Below the pieces are notes generated by a model. The model searched no databases. It was given only the letters and a program-made list of their open reading frames with translations, and was not told where the DNA came from. The position numbers and the translations under genes were made by a program. Of a DNA stretch of 10,169 nt, positions 1 through 6,896 are shown one piece after another. Origin of the DNA: an uncultured Rhodovulum sp. (GTDB lineage: Bacteria; Pseudomonadota; Alphaproteobacteria; Rhodobacterales; Rhodobacteraceae); the NCBI GenBank assembly GCA_946221765.1, contig CAMIMK010000088.1, positions 1 through 10,169 of the forward strand. The letters are read 5' to 3'. How positions within the stretch are numbered: position 1 is the first letter of the stretch; every line of letters starts with the position of its first letter.

Positions 1-153
1 CCCGTCCTGCCCGATAGGGTTTCTGCCAGTATGAAGACCAGGGAGCGGCGGCGCGGTGTATGCCCCGGGGCCGCAGGGTGTCCGGGCGGCGCGGGACGCC
101 GCCGGGGGCCTGGACGGCGCGGGATGGGGCCGGGCCGGAAGGGGGGCGGTCAT
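1..153 (-). other. Left-edge segment after the permease; possible start of the next ABC gene
   Basis: The permease stop TGA (152-150) overlaps an ATG (153-151) on the minus strand, giving an ATGA junction of the kind common between translationally coupled genes. The frame from that ATG stays open to the window edge (about 51 codons) and begins MTAPLPARPHPAP, which would suit the N-terminus of a second permease. However, the rest is Pro/Ala/Arg-rich with no membrane segment, and GC-rich third positions fade after about 37 codons. A hydrophobic stretch (SLVFILAETL) appears instead in another minus frame. No other minus-strand ATG, GTG or TTG exists in this segment. It may be a gene start, a frameshifted gene or non-coding DNA; I cannot decide from this much sequence. 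Confidence 0.25.
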
Positions 154-1025
154 TTCACCCACCGTTCCGCGCGGCTGCGCATCCAGATGTAGAGGGCATT
201 GCCGATGCCGGTGACCACGATCATCCCGAAGGCCAGCGCGTAGCCGAGGTGCGGGTCCTGGAGCACGTCGCCGCGGATCTGGGCGAACAGCAGGATGGGA
301 ACGATCGAGAGCGAGGATCCGGTCAGGGCATAGGCGGTGGCGACGGCGCCGAAGGCGTTGGCGAAGAGCAGGGCCAGCGTGCCGAGCAGGGTCGGCCACA
401 GGATCGGGAGCGCGACCATCCGCCAGTACTGGAAGGCGGAGGCGCCCAGCATCTCGGCCGCCTCGCGCCATTCCCGGCGCAGGCCGTCGAGGGCGGGGGT
501 GATGATGAGGATCATCAGCGGGATCTGGAAGAAGAGATAGGTGAGCGTCAGGCCCCAGAAGCTGAGCAGGTTGAAGCCGAGCGCGTAGATGTTGATGCCG
601 AACCAGTCGCGCAGCAGCACGGTGACGAGCCCGAGCCGGCCGAGGGTCGCGAGGAAGGCGAAGGCGAGCGGCACGCCGGCGAAGTTCGAGGCGACGCCCG
701 AGAAGGTGAGCATCGGGCCGCGCAGCCAGCCGGGCAGGTCGCCGAGGGTGAGGGCCCAGGCGACGGCAAAGCCGATCAGGCAGCCGAGCAGCGCCGAGGC
801 GAGGCTGATGCGGATCGAGATCCAGAAGGCCGACAGGATCGACGGCTGGAAGAGATTCGCGACATTGGCGAGGGTGACGCCCCCGGATCCGTCCTGGAAG
901 GCGCCGACGACGATGAACATCGTCGGCCAGATCAGGAACAGGACCGCGAAGGCCAGGAAGGGCAGCAGTCCGACCCAGGCCCAGGAGCGGGTCCGGGTCG
1001 GCGTCGGGGCGGAGGCTGCGGGCAT
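150..1025 (-). CDS. ABC transporter permease, inner-membrane subunit
   Basis: This 291-residue protein is an integral membrane subunit of an ABC importer (binding-protein-dependent transport inner membrane component family). After a short polar N-terminus rich in Ala/Pro/Thr, about six hydrophobic segments follow, starting near residues 15-42 (WAWVGLLPFLAFAVLFLIW). The cytoplasmic EAA loop that docks onto the ATPase is clear at about residue 188 (EAAEMLGAS, followed by ALPILWPTL). The gene begins 9 nt after the stop of the upstream binding-protein gene, so the two are surely co-transcribed. No strong Shine-Dalgarno is visible, which suggests translational coupling. Its length is normal for a one-domain permease, so a second permease and an ATPase are expected beyond the left edge. 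The substrate is unknown. The family call is secure. Confidence 0.93.
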   Translation of the reverse strand: MPAASAPTPTRTRSWAWVGLLPFLAFAVLFLIWPTMFIVVGAFQDGSGGVTLANVANLFQPSILSAFWISIRISLASALLGCLIGFAVAWALTLGDLPGWLRGPMLTFSGVASNFAGVPLAFAFLATLGRLGLVTVLLRDWFGINIYALGFNLLSFWGLTLTYLFFQIPLMILIITPALDGLRREWREAAEMLGASAFQYWRMVALPILWPTLLGTLALLFANAFGAVATAYALTGSSLSIVPILLFAQIRGDVLQDPHLGYALAFGMIVVTGIGNALYIWMRSRAERWVK

Positions 1026-1034
1026 CGGCGCCCG

Positions 1035-2126
1035 CTACTGGACGTTGGCGCCGACGACCGTGTCCCAGCCGCCGGTGACGGCGGCCTTCATCGCCTCCTG
1101 CTCCTCCAGTGTCGGGAAGACCGCGGCGTCATAGGCCGCCGCCGGCGGCAGGCGGTCGAGGAGCTCCTGCGGCACCTTGCCCTGTTCGACGAGCGCGGCG
1201 AAGCGGATCGGGTGGCAGTAGCCTTCGAGCCACTTCAGCTGGCCCTCGTCCGAATAGAGATACTCCATCCAGAGCTTCGCGGCGTTCGGATGCGGGGCGA
1301 AGGCGGAGATCGCCTGCACGTAGACGCCGGCCACCACGCCCGACTTCGGCACCACGACCTCGACCGGCGGGTTGCCCTTGAGGGCGTCGCGGCCGGAGAG
1401 GGCGTTGTAGTCCCACCAGACGACGACCGGGGTCGCGCCCTGGGCCAGTGTGCCGGACTTGCCGATGACCGGGACGAAATTGCCCGCCTTGGTCATCTCG
1501 GCGAAATAGTCGAGGCCCTTCTTGCCGCCGTCCTCGCCCGGGGCGCCGCCCGCGGCGAGCCCGGCGGCATAGACGCCGAGGATCGCCTGGTTCGAGGCGC
1601 GGGGGTCGCCGGCGAGCGCGACGGAATTCGCGAATTCCGGCTTCAGCAGGTCGCTCCAGTCGGTCGGCAGGTCGGTCACGAGATCGGTGTTCACGGCGAA
1701 GGACAGCACGCCGTAGTAGTCTCCGTACCAGTGGCCGTCGGCGTCCTTCACATTGTCCGGGATCTCGTTCCAGGTCGCCACCTTGTAGGGCTGGGTCAGG
1801 CCGTCGGCCTTGGCCGCCGGGCCGAAGGAGAAGCCGACGTCGATCACGTCCGGCGCCTGCGGGCCCTTGTTGTCCTTGTTGGCGCGGATCGCCTCCAGCT
1901 CGTCGGCGCTGCCGGCATCCGGGTTCAGCTCGTTGACGGTGATGCCCGGGTACTTGGCCTTGAAGCCCTCGATGATGCCGCCGTAGTTGCACCAGTCATG
2001 GGGCAGGGCGATGGTGGTCACCATGCCTTCCGCCTTCGCGGCAGCGGCGAGCGCTTCCAGATCCTCGGCCATCACCGGGGCGCCGAGGCCAAGGGCCAGG
2101 ACTGCCGTGGTCGTCAAGAGACGCAT
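1035..2126 (-). CDS. ABC transporter periplasmic solute-binding protein (family 1 / SBP_bac_6-like)
   Basis: This is a 363-residue exported protein that would capture the substrate in the periplasm and hand it to the permease encoded just downstream. It opens with a signal peptide (MRLLTTTAVLALGLGAPVMA, then ED), with a likely cleavage after Ala-20. The mature part has the pattern of extracellular solute-binding family 1 proteins related to AfuA and to polyamine or 2-aminoethylphosphonate binders: an early strand with a possible ligand loop (LPHDWCNYGG), a central YGVLSFAVNTDLV segment and a late PHPNAAKLWMEYLYSDEGQ helix. The start at 2126 is preferred over the in-frame ATG at 2138 because GGGGGA lies 4 nt before it. 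The divergent FAD oxidoreductase hints at an amine or amino-acid-like ligand, but the ligand itself is not determined. Confidence 0.92.
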   Translation of the reverse strand: MRLLTTTAVLALGLGAPVMAEDLEALAAAAKAEGMVTTIALPHDWCNYGGIIEGFKAKYPGITVNELNPDAGSADELEAIRANKDNKGPQAPDVIDVGFSFGPAAKADGLTQPYKVATWNEIPDNVKDADGHWYGDYYGVLSFAVNTDLVTDLPTDWSDLLKPEFANSVALAGDPRASNQAILGVYAAGLAAGGAPGEDGGKKGLDYFAEMTKAGNFVPVIGKSGTLAQGATPVVVWWDYNALSGRDALKGNPPVEVVVPKSGVVAGVYVQAISAFAPHPNAAKLWMEYLYSDEGQLKWLEGYCHPIRFAALVEQGKVPQELLDRLPPAAAYDAAVFPTLEEQEAMKAAVTGGWDTVVGANVQ

Positions 2127-2368
2127 GATTTCCCCCATGTTCCGTCACGGCGCGGCCTCCGTCCCGGCGGGGCGCGCGATCCGTTCGCAGGGACGTTACA
2201 GGCGAAATATGACAGCGCCAAAACAAAATCCCGACGATAGGGCCGGCGGGAGAGGTCATTCGTTGACTGCTTGGCGGGAGGCGACAGGTGGCGGGGTACA
2301 GGACAACCCCCGGGCGGCGCCTGCCGGGCGGCTTGCCGGAGTGGCCGTCCGCGCCTATGGCTCGGGGC
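2127..2368. other. Divergent intergenic region between the ABC operon and the FAD oxidoreductase
   Basis: About 240 bp separate the divergent starts at 2126 and 2369, and both promoters must lie here. The only A/T-richer stretch is 2199-2232. On the minus strand it contains a weak sigma-70-like pair (TTTTGG, 17 nt, TGTAAC) that could serve the ABC operon. On the plus strand TTGACT at 2263-2268 resembles a -35 box, but no good -10 follows at the right distance. I found no clear operator palindrome. Confidence 0.4.
2130..2135 (-). promoter_or_regulatory. Ribosome binding site that decides the solute-binding protein start
   Basis: On the minus strand the sequence reads GGGGGA, then 3 nt (AAT) plus C, then ATG. 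This is a good purine-rich Shine-Dalgarno for the ATG at 2126. The upstream in-frame ATG at 2138 has only a weak GACGGAAC before it, and using it would add four residues (MGEI) ahead of a standard signal peptide. Confidence 0.6.
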
Positions 2369-3703
2369 ATGAAACGCCTCTATTCCGATGCCGCCTATCG
2401 TCCCGGGGCAGATCCGGGCAACCTGTGGCAGTCCACCATCGCGACACCATCGGCCAGCCCTCCCAACGGGGAGGGGACCGCCGAGGTGGCGGTGATCGGC
2501 GCGGGCTTCACCGGCCTGCAGGCTGCGCTCCGCCTCGCGGCCGACCATGGGCGCGAGGTTGTGGTGGTGGATGCCGCCTGGCCGGGCTGGGGCGCCTCGG
2601 GGCGGAACGGCGGCTTCTGCTGCCTCGGGGGCACGAAGCTCTCCATTCCGCAGATCCGCCGCCGGACCGGTCCCGCGGGGGCCGCGGCCTTCTGTGCCGC
2701 GCAGCTTGAGGCGATCGACTTCGTCGCCGAGACCCTTGACCGCTTCGGGATCGACGCCGACCGCACCGGGTCGGGCGAGATCCTCGCGGCGCATCGCCCG
2801 CGCGATTTCGCGGGTTTTCCCGAGGACGCGGCGGCCTTCCGGGCGGCCTACGGGCGACCGGCCGAAGTCCTGCCGCCCAGGGCGCTGGCCGAGCGGGGGA
2901 TCGCCAGCCCCGCCTTTCACGGCGGCCTGCACCTCGGGGCGGGTTTCGGGCTCAATCCGCTGAAATACGTCCTCGGCCTCGCCGAGGCCGCCCGGGCCGC
3001 CGGTGTGCGCATCCAGGGCGAGACCCTGGTCGAGGCGATCGTGCCGGAGGGGCGCGACCTCGTCCTGCGGACGACGCGCGGCCGGCTGCGGGCGCGGCAG
3101 GTGATCCTTGCCACCAACGGCTATTCCAGCGACGGACTGCCCGACTGGATGACCGGGCGCTATCTTCCCGCCCTGTCGAACATCCTGGCGACGCGCCCGC
3201 TGACCGCAGCCGAACAGGCCGCGCAGGGCTGGACCGCGACCGAGATCGTGGCCGATACCCGCCGGCTCCTGCATTACATGCGGCTGCTGCCGGACGGGCG
3301 GTTCCTGTTCGGGATGCGCGGCGGCACCAGCGATGCGCCCCGTGCGCTCGCGGCGGTGCATGCGCAGCTCCGCGAGGATTTCCGCCGGCTCTTTCCCGCC
3401 TGGGCCGGGGTGGAGACGCCGTGGCTCTGGCAGGGGCTCGTCTGCCTCACCCCGACGCTCTCGGCCTATGTCGGGCCGGTTCCCGGCCTGCCCGGCGCCT
3501 TCGCGGCCTTCGGCTATCACGGCAACGGCGTCAGCATGGCGAGCTGGGCCGGGGCCCGGGTGGCGGATCTGGCCGCCGGGACGATGACGCCGGAGGCGCT
3601 GCCGCCGATCATTGCCCGTCCCCCGGGCCGGTTTCCGCTCCCGGGACTGCGGCGCCGTTTCCTGGCGCCGGCCTATGCCTGGTACGGCTGGCGCGATCGC
3701 TGA
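2369..3703 (+). CDS. FAD-dependent oxidoreductase, DAO family (PuuB/OrdL-like amine or amino-acid oxidase)
   Basis: The 444-residue product belongs to the D-amino-acid oxidase (DAO) fold and most resembles gamma-glutamylputrescine oxidase and related enzymes that oxidise C-N bonds with FAD. A family-typical N-terminus (MKRLYSDAAYRPG) precedes the Rossmann motif VIGAGFTGLQAALRLA (GxGxxG at residues 44-49). Asp-68 ends the next strand where Glu is more usual. GASGRNGG at 75-82 is the family's FAD-contacting motif, followed by an unusual Cys-Cys pair (84-85). Near the C-terminus, GYHGNGVSMASWAG is the conserved second FAD loop. The frame is open from an ATG at 2288, but the extra 27 residues are low-complexity Pro/Arg, so 2369 is chosen; its Shine-Dalgarno is poor. 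No signal peptide is seen, so it is probably cytoplasmic. It is divergent from an ABC importer and may act on the imported compound. Confidence 0.9.
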   Translation: MKRLYSDAAYRPGADPGNLWQSTIATPSASPPNGEGTAEVAVIGAGFTGLQAALRLAADHGREVVVVDAAWPGWGASGRNGGFCCLGGTKLSIPQIRRRTGPAGAAAFCAAQLEAIDFVAETLDRFGIDADRTGSGEILAAHRPRDFAGFPEDAAAFRAAYGRPAEVLPPRALAERGIASPAFHGGLHLGAGFGLNPLKYVLGLAEAARAAGVRIQGETLVEAIVPEGRDLVLRTTRGRLRARQVILATNGYSSDGLPDWMTGRYLPALSNILATRPLTAAEQAAQGWTATEIVADTRRLLHYMRLLPDGRFLFGMRGGTSDAPRALAAVHAQLREDFRRLFPAWAGVETPWLWQGLVCLTPTLSAYVGPVPGLPGAFAAFGYHGNGVSMASWAGARVADLAAGTMTPEALPPIIARPPGRFPLPGLRRRFLAPAYAWYGWRDR

Positions 3704-3709
3704 TCGCGC
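3691..3709. repeat. Inverted repeat spanning the oxidoreductase stop codon
   Basis: GCGCGATC (3691-3698) and GATCGCGC (3702-3709) are perfect 8-bp complements around a 3-nt spacer, and the TGA stop (3701-3703) lies across the spacer and right arm. It sits in the 24-bp gap between convergent genes. There is no T-run, so it is not a canonical intrinsic terminator, though it may stall or protect the ends of both transcripts. Confidence 0.5.
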
Positions 3710-3727
3710 AGCCCTGGTCGCTTGTCG

Positions 3728-4399
3728 CTAGCAGCCGCCGTCGATCATCGCGGTGCCGGAGGCGTCGAAGCCCGACAACACCACGCGGCAGCCGTCCACC
3801 TCGACGGGCTCGCCCGCCGTCAGCACCGTGGTGCCGACGCCATTGATCGCAACGCGCGCACTGTTCGACTGCGCATCCGCGGAGGACAGGAAGACGCGGA
3901 GCTTCTCGTCGACCAGCGTCACCGCCCGCCCGGGCGTCAGCGGGGTGCCCGTCGTCGCCACCTGCGGCGCCGTGGCACCGGCGGTCTCGCCCGCGGCATC
4001 GTCACCCGCCGCGTCGTCACCCCTCGTGCGTCCGACGAGGTCCGAGATCTGGCCGCGGAACGCCTCCAGCTGGGACTGCACCGCCGTCGAGACCTGGCCG
4101 CCGAGGGCGCCGGTGGTGTCCGCCACCGACTTGCCGAGGCCCTCCAGCTGGCCGCGCAGGTCGCCGAGCGCGCTGTCCTGGGCGGAGCGTGTCTCCGTGA
4201 CGCTGCCCTCGATGGTGGCGAGCCGCTCGCCGAGGCCCTTCACCTCGGCGCCGATGGCGTCGACGCGGGCCGAGAGCGCCCGGGTCTCGTCGATCGCGGG
4301 CTTGATGTCGGGACCGCCGCCGCGGAACAGGGCGCCAAGCACGAGGCCGACCACGAGCGCCCCGGCGACGAGCAGAATCGTTCTGTTGCTGTTGTCCAT
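3728..4399 (-). CDS. Hypothetical membrane-anchored coiled-coil protein
   Basis: I do not recognise this 223-residue protein as a named family. It begins with a short polar N-terminus and one hydrophobic segment (residues about 7-25, ILLVAGALVVGLVLGALF), probably an uncleaved anchor with the rest in the periplasm. Residues about 33-122 have the heptad-like composition of a coiled coil (DETRALSARVDAIGAEVKGL and onward). A low-complexity acidic linker with a GDDAA repeat follows (127-144). A C-terminal domain of about 70 residues looks beta-rich (AVTLVDEKLRVFLSS, ARVAINGVGTTVL) and holds two cysteines, Cys-204 and the terminal Cys-223, which could form a disulfide. The ATG at 4399 is preceded by GGGGGGATC. 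The gene runs convergent to the FAD oxidoreductase and divergent from csbD. Coding is well supported by composition and domain logic; function is unknown. Confidence 0.8.
   Translation of the reverse strand: MDNSNRTILLVAGALVVGLVLGALFRGGGPDIKPAIDETRALSARVDAIGAEVKGLGERLATIEGSVTETRSAQDSALGDLRGQLEGLGKSVADTTGALGGQVSTAVQSQLEAFRGQISDLVGRTRGDDAAGDDAAGETAGATAPQVATTGTPLTPGRAVTLVDEKLRVFLSSADAQSNSARVAINGVGTTVLTAGEPVEVDGCRVVLSGFDASGTAMIDGGC
3992..4021. repeat. 15-bp tandem duplication encoding a GDDAA repeat
   Basis: Two adjacent 15-bp units (3992-4006 and 4007-4021) match at 13 of 15 positions. They encode the repeated DDAAG in the linker between the coiled coil and C-terminal domain of the membrane protein. 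Being a multiple of three it keeps the frame, so copy number could vary between strains without harm. Confidence 0.55.
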
Positions 4400-4641
4400 G
4401 CAGGATCCCCCCGGTGTCGATCCAGTGTCGATGCGGTGCCGTCACTGCCGTGCGGCTCCGTCGCGGAAGGGTAGCGCGGGGCTTCGTCCACTGTCTACGG
4501 CTGCGGATCGCGATCATCTGGCGCGCGTGCTGCACGGCGCCGGCGGGGTCCGCACGGATTATGCGCTTTCGGTCATGCAACCTTTCATCGCGCTGGAAGT
4601 TGTTTCGCCGTCACACTGTTTATGAACGGAAAGGGATCACG
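4400..4641. other. Divergent intergenic region upstream of csbD
   Basis: This 242-bp stretch lies between two divergent starts. It holds the stress-promoter-like element at 4595-4620 for csbD and, near the other gene, an 8-bp direct repeat GTGTCGAT at 4414-4421 and 4425-4432 (11-bp period, about one helical turn). No convincing promoter for the minus-strand gene and no further gene was seen. Confidence 0.4.
4595..4620 (+). promoter_or_regulatory. Possible EcfG-type stress promoter for csbD
   Basis: GGAAG (4595-4599), 17 nt, then TGTT (4617-4620) differs from the alphaproteobacterial EcfG consensus GGAAC-N16/17-CGTT at one base in each box. Transcription would start near 4627, leaving a leader of about 15 nt with the AAAGGGA ribosome site (4630-4636) before the ATG at 4642. 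CsbD proteins are general-stress proteins in other bacteria, which fits. The match is imperfect and rests on spacing and context. Confidence 0.45.
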
Positions 4642-4833
4642 ATGAGCAGCACCACCGACAAGATCAAGGGCGCCGCCAACGAGGTTGCCGGCAAGGCGCG
4701 TCAGGCCGCGGGGCGGGCCCTCGACGACCCGGAAATGGAAGCCAACGGCGTTGCCCAGGAAGGCAAGGGCAAGCTGCAGCAGGCCAAGGGCGATGCCAAG
4801 GATGCCGTCAAGGGCGTCGTCGACCGCACCTGA
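4642..4833 (+). CDS. csbD: CsbD-family general stress protein
   Basis: A 63-residue, highly charged, cysteine-free protein with the CsbD signature: DKIKGAANEVAGKARQAAGRALDDPEMEANGVAQEGKGKLQQAKGDAKDAVKG. CsbD proteins are small, largely helical proteins; the name-giving member in Bacillus subtilis belongs to the sigma-B stress regulon, and their biochemical role is unknown. The start at 4642 is fixed by AAAGGGA 5 nt upstream and by the family N-terminus; the frame is open further upstream, but that part has no family resemblance. The gene stands alone between a stress-type promoter element and a strong terminator, so it is probably monocistronic and stress-induced. Confidence 0.93.
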   Translation: MSSTTDKIKGAANEVAGKARQAAGRALDDPEMEANGVAQEGKGKLQQAKGDAKDAVKGVVDRT

Positions 4834-4858
4834 CGCCGCGACCGATCCAGAGTAGCGA

Positions 4859-4885
4859 GGGCCGCCCCATGGGGCGGCCCTTTTT
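4859..4885 (+). terminator. Rho-independent terminator of csbD
   Basis: A perfect 10-bp GC-only stem (4859-4868 pairing with 4871-4880) around the central AT is followed immediately by five T residues (4881-4885), 25 nt after the csbD stop. In reality the innermost pairs open to form the loop. The hairpin also lies 19 nt past the stop of the convergent tlpA-like gene, but no T-run follows on that strand, so it should act mainly on csbD. Confidence 0.9.
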
Positions 4886-4904
4886 CTGAGACACGGGGCT
4901 CTCG

Positions 4905-5471
4905 TCAGGGCAGGGCGAGCAGATAGCGCAGGACCGCCCTGGCGCTCGGACTGTTCCAGTCCGCCCCGCCCATCAGCCGGCCGATCTCGGCGCCCTCGCG
5001 GTTCAGGATCACCGTCACCGGCAGGCCCGGCACGCCCATCGCCGCCGCCAGCGCGCCGCGCGGGTCGAGGTCTGTTCCGAGGCTGACGAGGCCGACCTCG
5101 GCCTTGAAGGCGTCGATTGCCTCGGGCGGGTTGCGGCCGGTGGCGATCGGCAGGACGCTGAGCCCCTCGGGCGCCAGTTCGGTCTGCACGGCTTCCAGCG
5201 ACGGCTTCTCCCGGCGGCAGGGCACGCACCAGGTCGCCCAGAAGTTGACGAGCCGCAGCGCCCCGTCCGTGTCCGCCAGCGTGGCCGGGCTGCCGTCGCG
5301 GTGGGTGAAGGCGAGGTCCGGCACCGCGACGGGCTCGGCGTGGAGCGCGAGCTTGCGCATGTCGCCACTGCGCAGCCCCTCAACCTCCGCGCGTTGCGCA
5401 TCGGTGAGAACCTGCGCATTTGCGCCGGTCAGGACCGCGGTGTAGACGAGAGCTGCAATCAGGAACCGCAT
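4905..5471 (-). CDS. TlpA-like exported thiol-disulfide oxidoreductase (thioredoxin fold)
   Basis: A 188-residue TlpA/ResA-type protein. The N-terminal signal sequence (MRFLIAALVYTAVLTGANA, then Q) would export it to the periplasm, either cleaved after Ala-19 or kept as an anchor. The thioredoxin domain carries the active site WCVPC (Cys-82, Cys-85) within LVNFWATWCVPCRREKP, and the cis-proline loop GLPVTVILN (Pro-151). Such proteins usually act as periplasmic reductants, for example in cytochrome c or oxidase copper-centre maturation; which target applies here is not visible. The start at 5471 has GGAAGG about 10 nt upstream. It is divergent from argH with a 33-bp gap, an arrangement I recall as common in Rhodobacterales although the two functions are unrelated. 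The chosen frame continues upstream without an earlier sensible start. Confidence 0.92.
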   Translation of the reverse strand: MRFLIAALVYTAVLTGANAQVLTDAQRAEVEGLRSGDMRKLALHAEPVAVPDLAFTHRDGSPATLADTDGALRLVNFWATWCVPCRREKPSLEAVQTELAPEGLSVLPIATGRNPPEAIDAFKAEVGLVSLGTDLDPRGALAAAMGVPGLPVTVILNREGAEIGRLMGGADWNSPSARAVLRYLLALP

Positions 5472-5504
5472 GTAAAGAACACCTTCCAGAGGCAGGACGG
5501 CGCA

Positions 5505-6896
5505 ATGACCGAACCGAAGTCGAACAGCATGTGGGGCGGCCGCTTCGCCTCGGGGCCGGACGCGATCATGGAAGCGATCAATGCCTCGATCGACTTCGAC
5601 AAGCGTCTTGCCGCCCAGGATGTCGAGGCGAGCCGCGCCCATGCCGCCATGCTCGGGGCCACGGGCATCGTCAGCGATAGCGATGCGCAGGCGATCAGGG
5701 AAGGGCTGCAGGCGGTTCTGGCCGAGATCGAGGCCGGGGACTTTCCCTTCTCGAAGGCGCTCGAGGACATCCACATGAATGTCGAGAACCGCCTGAAGGA
5801 GCGGATCGGCGCGCCCGCGGGCCGCCTGCACACCGCCCGGTCCCGCAACGACCAGGTGGCGGTCGACTTCCGGCTCTGGGTGCGGGATCAGTGCCATGCC
5901 GTCGATGCGGCGCTGGGCGCGCTCATGGGGGCCTTCGTTGCGCAGGCCGAAGCCGGCGCCGATCTGGTGATGCCGGGCTTCACCCACCTCCAGACCGCGC
6001 AGCCGGTGACCTTGGGCCACCACATGCTCGCCTATGTCGAGATGCTGGCCCGCGACCGCAGCCGCTTTCGCGACGCGCGGGCGCGGATGAACGAAAGCCC
6101 GCTCGGTGCCGCCGCGCTCGCGGGCACGAGCTTCCCGATCGACCGCCACAGGACGGCGGCGGCCCTCGGCTTCGACCGGCCGATGGCCAATTCCCTCGAT
6201 GCGGTCAGCGACCGGGACTTCGCGCTGGAGTTCCTGTCGGCGGCGGCGATCTGCGCGGTCCACCTGTCGCGCTTCGCCGAGGAACTGGTGATCTGGTCGA
6301 GCGCCCAGTTCCGCTTCGTGACCCTGTCGGACCGCTTCTCGACCGGCTCCTCGATCATGCCGCAGAAGAAGAACCCCGATGCCGCCGAACTGATCCGGGC
6401 CAAGCCCGGGCGGATCACCGGCGCGCTGGTGGCGCTGCTCACCATCATGAAGGGCCTGCCGCTCGCCTATTCCAAGGACATGCAGGAAGACAAGGAACAG
6501 GTCTTCGACGCGGCCGACAGTCTGATGCTGGCGCTGGCGGCGATGGAGGGAATGGTGCGCGACCTCGCTCCGCGGCCGGAGGCGCTCCGGGCAGCCGCCG
6601 CCAGCGGCTTCTCGACCGCGACCGACCTCGCCGACTGGCTGGTCCGCAGCCTCGGGCTGCCCTTCCGCGAGGCGCACCATGTCACGGGCGCGCTGGTGCG
6701 CGAGGCCGAGACCCGCGGCGTGGACCTGCCGGACCTGCCGCTCGCGGCGATGCAGGCGGCCCATCCCGGCATCACCGCCGAGGTCTTCGGCGTCCTCGGC
6801 GTCGACAATTCGGTCGCGAGCCGCACCAGCTACGGCGGCACCGCCCCGGACCGCGTCCGCGAGCAGGTGGCCCGCTGGCGCGCCGCGCTCGGCTGA
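5505..6896 (+). CDS. argH: Argininosuccinate lyase
   Basis: ArgH splits argininosuccinate into arginine and fumarate, the last step of arginine biosynthesis, as a cytoplasmic homotetramer of the fumarase/aspartase superfamily. The 463-residue protein is full length for the family. It contains the MWGGRF start region (residues 9-14), EDIHMNVE, the HTARSRNDQVA motif, THLQTAQPV with the general His near residue 161, and the superfamily signature GSSIMPQKKNP at 281-291, whose Ser-283 is the catalytic serine. The C-terminal end SYGGTAPDRVREQV is also typical. The ATG at 5505 is chosen from the family N-terminus; a purine-rich GAGGCAGGA precedes it. With only 33 bp to the divergent tlpA-like start, its promoter must overlap that gene's 5' end. 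No other arg gene is adjacent, and the lipoprotein and lysA genes often following it in relatives are absent here. Confidence 0.98.
   Translation: MTEPKSNSMWGGRFASGPDAIMEAINASIDFDKRLAAQDVEASRAHAAMLGATGIVSDSDAQAIREGLQAVLAEIEAGDFPFSKALEDIHMNVENRLKERIGAPAGRLHTARSRNDQVAVDFRLWVRDQCHAVDAALGALMGAFVAQAEAGADLVMPGFTHLQTAQPVTLGHHMLAYVEMLARDRSRFRDARARMNESPLGAAALAGTSFPIDRHRTAAALGFDRPMANSLDAVSDRDFALEFLSAAAICAVHLSRFAEELVIWSSAQFRFVTLSDRFSTGSSIMPQKKNPDAAELIRAKPGRITGALVALLTIMKGLPLAYSKDMQEDKEQVFDAADSLMLALAAMEGMVRDLAPRPEALRAAAASGFSTATDLADWLVRSLGLPFREAHHVTGALVREAETRGVDLPDLPLAAMQAAHPGITAEVFGVLGVDNSVASRTSYGGTAPDRVREQVARWRAALG

Noticed and set aside
60..2240. A 726-codon open frame on the plus strand opposite the ABC genes
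   Set aside because: Its composition is charged and low-complexity (Arg/Glu/Gly/Gln), no motif is recognisable, and the minus-strand permease and binding protein account for the region.
2263..2302. Sigma-70 promoter starting with TTGACT before the FAD oxidoreductase
   Set aside because: No acceptable -10 hexamer lies 16-18 nt downstream; the nearest candidate (TACAGG) is 28 nt away.
2288..2368. A longer start for the FAD oxidoreductase at 2288
   Set aside because: The added 27 residues are Pro/Arg/Gly-rich, have no family resemblance, and the protein has a typical N-terminus at MKRLYSDAAY.
2114..3520. A 468-codon minus-strand open frame opposite the FAD oxidoreductase
   Set aside because: It is Arg/Gly/Pro-rich without motifs, whereas the plus strand encodes a complete DAO-family protein.
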